Assembly: GCA_900551115.1 (NCBI GenBank)
Contig: URUY01000039.1
Span: 1-7,080 of the forward strand
Direction: 5' to 3'
From: an uncultured Lachnospiraceae bacterium
Lineage (GTDB): Bacteria; Bacillota; Clostridia; Lachnospirales; Lachnospiraceae
DNA: 7,080 bases
The translations under genes were made by a program, and so were the position numbers. Every line of letters starts with the position of its first letter. Position 1 is the first letter of the stretch. Below, one piece after another: positions 5,319 through 7,080 of the stretch. The notes below the pieces were generated by a model. The model ran no database searches, was not told the DNA's origin, and saw nothing but the letters and a program-made list of their open reading frames with translations.

Positions 5319-6062
5319 ATGGGATACGAAGAATTTACGATAGAGGGCAGGAATGCCGTAATAGAGGCTTACCGTGCGGGCAAGCCCATAGACAAGCTGT
5401 ATGTACTGGACGGATGTCAGGACGGTCCGATTATGACGATTAAGAGGGAGGCCAAGAAAAACGGCACGCTCATAAAGTTTGTTGACAAGGAACGTCTTGA
5501 CCATATGTCGGAAACCGGAAAGCATCAGGGGGTTATTGCCATGGCGGCAGCTTATACCTATGCGGAAGTTTCCGATATTTTACAGGCGGCAAGGGATAAG
5601 GGAGAGGCGCCGTTCCTCTTTTTACTGGACAATATCGAAGACCCCCACAATCTGGGAGCCATTATCCGTACTGCAAATCTGGCAGGCGCTCACGGGGTCA
5701 TTATTCCCAAAAACCGTGCAGTGGGACTGACGGCAACGGTGGCAAGAACCTCGGCAGGCGCCATCAATTTTACACCGGTTGCCAGAGTGACGAATCTTTC
5801 AAAGACGATAGAGGACTTGAAAAAAGAAGGTATCTGGTTTGTGTGCGCTGATATGGACGGTACAGTCATGTATGATTTGGACTTGAAGGGGCCTATCGGC
5901 GTGGTAATCGGCAACGAAGGCGAAGGCGTGGGAAGACTGGTAAAGGAAAAATGCGATATGATTGCGTCTATTCCCATGAAGGGCGACATTGATTCCCTCA
6001 ATGCTTCCGTGGCAGCAGGCGTACTGGGTTATGAAATTGTAAGGCAGAGGCTTAAAGGATAA
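5319..6062 (+). CDS. rlmB: 23S rRNA 2'-O-methyltransferase, RlmB/TrmH family
   Basis: This 247-residue protein belongs to the SpoU (TrmH) family of SPOUT methyltransferases, which transfer a methyl group from S-adenosylmethionine to a ribose 2'-OH; RlmB acts on G2251 of 23S rRNA (E. coli numbering). The N-terminal substrate-binding domain starts with the usual EGRNAVIEAY (9-18) and spans about 1-90. Motif 1, DNIEDPHNLGAIIRTA, is at 104-119 with N111 and R117. Motif 2, VVIGNEGEGV, is at 195-204. Motif 3, ending in SLNAS with the trefoil knot, is at about 218-234. The start is clear: AAGGAG at 5308-5313 lies 5 bases before the ATG. It follows mrnC by 43 bases, so two 23S rRNA maturation enzymes are adjacent. 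The exact target base is inferred from family and synteny; some Firmicutes homologues of this clade are annotated only as TrmH family. Confidence 0.93.
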   Translation: MGYEEFTIEGRNAVIEAYRAGKPIDKLYVLDGCQDGPIMTIKREAKKNGTLIKFVDKERLDHMSETGKHQGVIAMAAAYTYAEVSDILQAARDKGEAPFLFLLDNIEDPHNLGAIIRTANLAGAHGVIIPKNRAVGLTATVARTSAGAINFTPVARVTNLSKTIEDLKKEGIWFVCADMDGTVMYDLDLKGPIGVVIGNEGEGVGRLVKEKCDMIASIPMKGDIDSLNASVAAGVLGYEIVRQRLKG

Positions 6063-6084
6063 GCAGAGCTAAGGGCAAAAAGAC

Positions 6085-6118
6085 AAGCGGCATGGGTGAA
6101 CCGCTTAAGGATAAGCGG
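6085..6118 (+). other. Mutually exclusive hairpins upstream of the sigma factor start
   Basis: AAGCGG (6085-6090) can pair with CCGCTT (6101-6106) across a 10-base loop, and the same CCGCTT can instead pair with a second AAGCGG (6113-6118) across a 6-base loop. There is no T-run, so neither is a terminator. Function unknown; it may be chance. Confidence 0.45.
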
Positions 6119-6164
6119 AATGCGTCAGGGCTGCATCAGAACTTCAAGGCGCAGGAGACAGGAG

Positions 6165-6169
6165 AAAGG
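6165..6169 (+). promoter_or_regulatory. Ribosome binding site supporting the shorter sigma factor start
   Basis: AAAGG, part of a purine-rich run from 6161, lies 9 bases before the ATG at 6179. The earlier in-frame ATG at 6092 has no comparable site. Confidence 0.65.
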
Positions 6170-6178
6170 CAGGCGGCT

Positions 6179-6796
6179 ATGCAGGATTATTCGCAGGAGA
6201 CGGATGAGGAGCTGATTGTAAGACTGCGGGACGGGGAAGAGCAGATTACGGATTATATTATGGATAAATACAAATATCTTGTCCGCAGTAAGGCCGGTTC
6301 CATGTATATTTTAGGAGCTGACAGGGACGACCTTATACAGGAAGGCATGATTGGGCTGTTTAAGGCAATCAGGGATTATGACAGCGGCAGGGATGCAAGC
6401 TTTTTTACCTTTGCAGAACTGTGCATCAGCAGGCAGATGTATTCTGCAGTACAGGCGGCGGGCAGGATGAAGCATATACCGTTAAACACCTATATTTCAT
6501 TGTATGGGAGCGCAGAACACGGAGAAGACGAGGAGGGAGAAATCCTTTCTGTACTGGCAGACCGTGGTCCGAACCCGGAGGAGCAGGTGATTGACAGGGA
6601 AAATGTGGAACTGCTTGAGAAACGGATGGAGCAGGAGCTGAGCGGCTTTGAAAAACAGGTGTTGGATTTGTATATGACCGGCATGAGCTACAGTCAGATT
6701 GCAAAGGTGTTGGGGCGGGATGAAAAATCTACGGACAATGCGCTGCAAAGGCTGAAAACAAAGATAAAAAAGATAACTTTATTGATGAAAAATTAA
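6179..6796 (+). CDS. sigH: RNA polymerase sigma factor of the SigH (sigma-30) type
   Basis: Sigma-70 family protein of 205 residues from the chosen start (B. subtilis SigH has about 218). SigH directs RNA polymerase to early post-exponential, sporulation and competence genes in spore formers; its regulon in gut Clostridia varies. Region 2 covers about 8-100: TDEELIVRLRDGE (8-20), then GADRDDLIQEGMIGLFKAIR (46-65), the core-binding region 2.2, then FFTFAELCISRQM and KHIPLN (75-103), the -10 recognition region. The linker includes PNPEEQVI (131-138). Region 4.2 is a helix-turn-helix at about 162-195 with YSQIAKVLGRDEKSTDNALQ. The ISRQM, KHIPLN and DNALQR stretches are close to those I know in SigH. 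An upstream ATG at 6092 would add 29 low-complexity residues unlike the family and lacks a ribosome site, so I prefer 6179. It follows rlmB, as in other Firmicutes, but rae1 is missing between them. Confidence 0.9.
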   Translation: MQDYSQETDEELIVRLRDGEEQITDYIMDKYKYLVRSKAGSMYILGADRDDLIQEGMIGLFKAIRDYDSGRDASFFTFAELCISRQMYSAVQAAGRMKHIPLNTYISLYGSAEHGEDEEGEILSVLADRGPNPEEQVIDRENVELLEKRMEQELSGFEKQVLDLYMTGMSYSQIAKVLGRDEKSTDNALQRLKTKIKKITLLMKN

Positions 6797-6814
6797 AAAT
6801 ATTATGATATAATA

Positions 6815-6865
6815 GCCACAAAAGAAAAACAAGCACCGCGAAGCGGTATTTGTTTTTCTTGTGGC
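6815..6865 (+). terminator. Terminator after sigH, built around a GCGAAGC mini-hairpin
   Basis: ACCGC (6835-6839) and GCGGT (6843-6847) close a GAA loop and are followed by the T-rich run ATTTGTTTTTCTT (6848-6860), a normal intrinsic terminator for sigH. The symmetry continues outward: the A-rich 5' arm from 6815 (GCCACAA) pairs with the T-rich 3' arm ending TTGTGGC at 6865, apart from a two-base bulge and one two-base mismatch. The A-run on one side and T-run on the other suggest it works in both directions. Confidence 0.85.
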
Positions 6866-6881
6866 ATTAACGAGCAAACAG

Positions 6882-7080
6882 GCTGCGAAGCAGGCAATGA
6901 GCGCGAAAGCGCGAGTTTGCGAGTGCGATACAGTAGGCACATAAAAACAAGTGCTGCGAAGCAGGCAATGAGCGCGAAAGCGCGGGTTTGCGAGTGCGAT
7001 ACAGCAGGCACATAAAAGCAAGTGCTGCGAAGCAGGCAAACGGGCTGTGAAGCAGGCAAACAGGCTGCGAAGCAGGCAAT
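6882..7080. repeat. 71-base tandem repeat array of mini-hairpins, running off the window
   Basis: Two full copies lie at 6882-6952 and 6953-7023, differing at 3 of 71 bases, all transitions. A third starts at 7024 but after 16 bases switches to two 20-base units (7040-7059 and 7060-7079). The last one matches the start of copy 1 and its left flank, so the array probably continues past the edge. Each full copy holds CTGC-GAA-GCAG, containing the core GCGAAGC, then GCGC-GAAA-GCGC (6901-6912 and 6972-6983), then a spacer ending GGCACATAAAA. In copy 2, GTGC at 6951-6954 could pair with GCAC at the spacer end to close both hairpins in a branched fold. Open frames on the minus strand here only reflect the repeats. 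No gene, spacer diversity or cas context is seen, so it is not CRISPR. It may be an intergenic repeat family or a structured transcript. Confidence 0.85.

Noticed and set aside
4959..5525. Minus-strand open frame of 188 codons
   Set aside because: It overlaps mrnC and rlmB, both strongly supported on the other strand, and its product resembles no known domain.
6092..6178. Extended N-terminus of the sigma factor
   Set aside because: The 29 added residues look unlike the family and the ATG at 6092 has no ribosome site, whereas 6179 does.
6779..7079. Several minus-strand open frames with cysteine- and alanine-rich repeats
   Set aside because: They are translations of the 71-base repeat array and the terminator hairpin. 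The repeated peptide pattern simply mirrors the DNA repeats, and there is no ribosome site.
6882..7080. Possible CRISPR array
   Set aside because: The units repeat in full without variable spacers, the period is 71 bases, and no cas genes are present.

Overview
The window looks like chromosomal DNA from a Gram-positive Clostridia, most likely a Lachnospiraceae relative. The evidence is strong AGGAGG-type ribosome sites, a T-box leader in front of an aminoacyl-tRNA synthetase gene, a SigH-type sigma factor, MEP-pathway isoprenoid synthesis, and the Firmicutes gene order cysS-mrnC-rlmB-sigH. Every gene I accept is on the plus strand. The taxonomic call is inference from gene content; no marker such as 16S rRNA is present. 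Left part (1 to about 2330): AT-rich, loosely packed accessory DNA. It holds a decayed GNAT acetyltransferase, an intact GNAT acetyltransferase, an intact NUDIX hydrolase, a remnant of an ArsC-type arsenate reductase lacking both ends, and a 79-residue coiled-coil protein with its own promoter and a perfect AGGAGG. This looks like a site where small genes arrive and decay. Right part (2417 to 6796): a conserved housekeeping block. It runs ispF (isoprenoid precursor synthesis), then a consensus promoter and a complete cysteine T-box riboswitch with its terminator, then cysS (cysteinyl-tRNA synthetase), mrnC (Mini-RNase III, 23S rRNA maturation), rlmB (23S rRNA 2'-O-methyltransferase) and a sigH-like sigma factor. 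cysS and mrnC overlap by 16 bases and rlmB follows after 43 bases, so these genes are probably one cysteine-responsive operon, with sigH possibly read through. The T-box specifier (UGC) and its discriminator-pairing base (A, for U73 of tRNA-Cys) both point to cysteine. In Bacillus subtilis the same neighbourhood reads ispD-ispF-gltX-cysE-cysS-mrnC-rlmB-rae1-sigH, so this version has lost or moved gltX, cysE and rae1. Right edge (6797 to 7080): a terminator hairpin after sigH, then a 71-base tandem repeat array that runs off the window. The array is packed with the core GCGAAGC, known as an exceptionally stable DNA mini-hairpin, and with GCGC-GAAA-GCGC hairpins. It is the least explained part of the window. 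No CRISPR array, tRNA, rRNA, transposase or obvious undescribed multi-gene system is visible.
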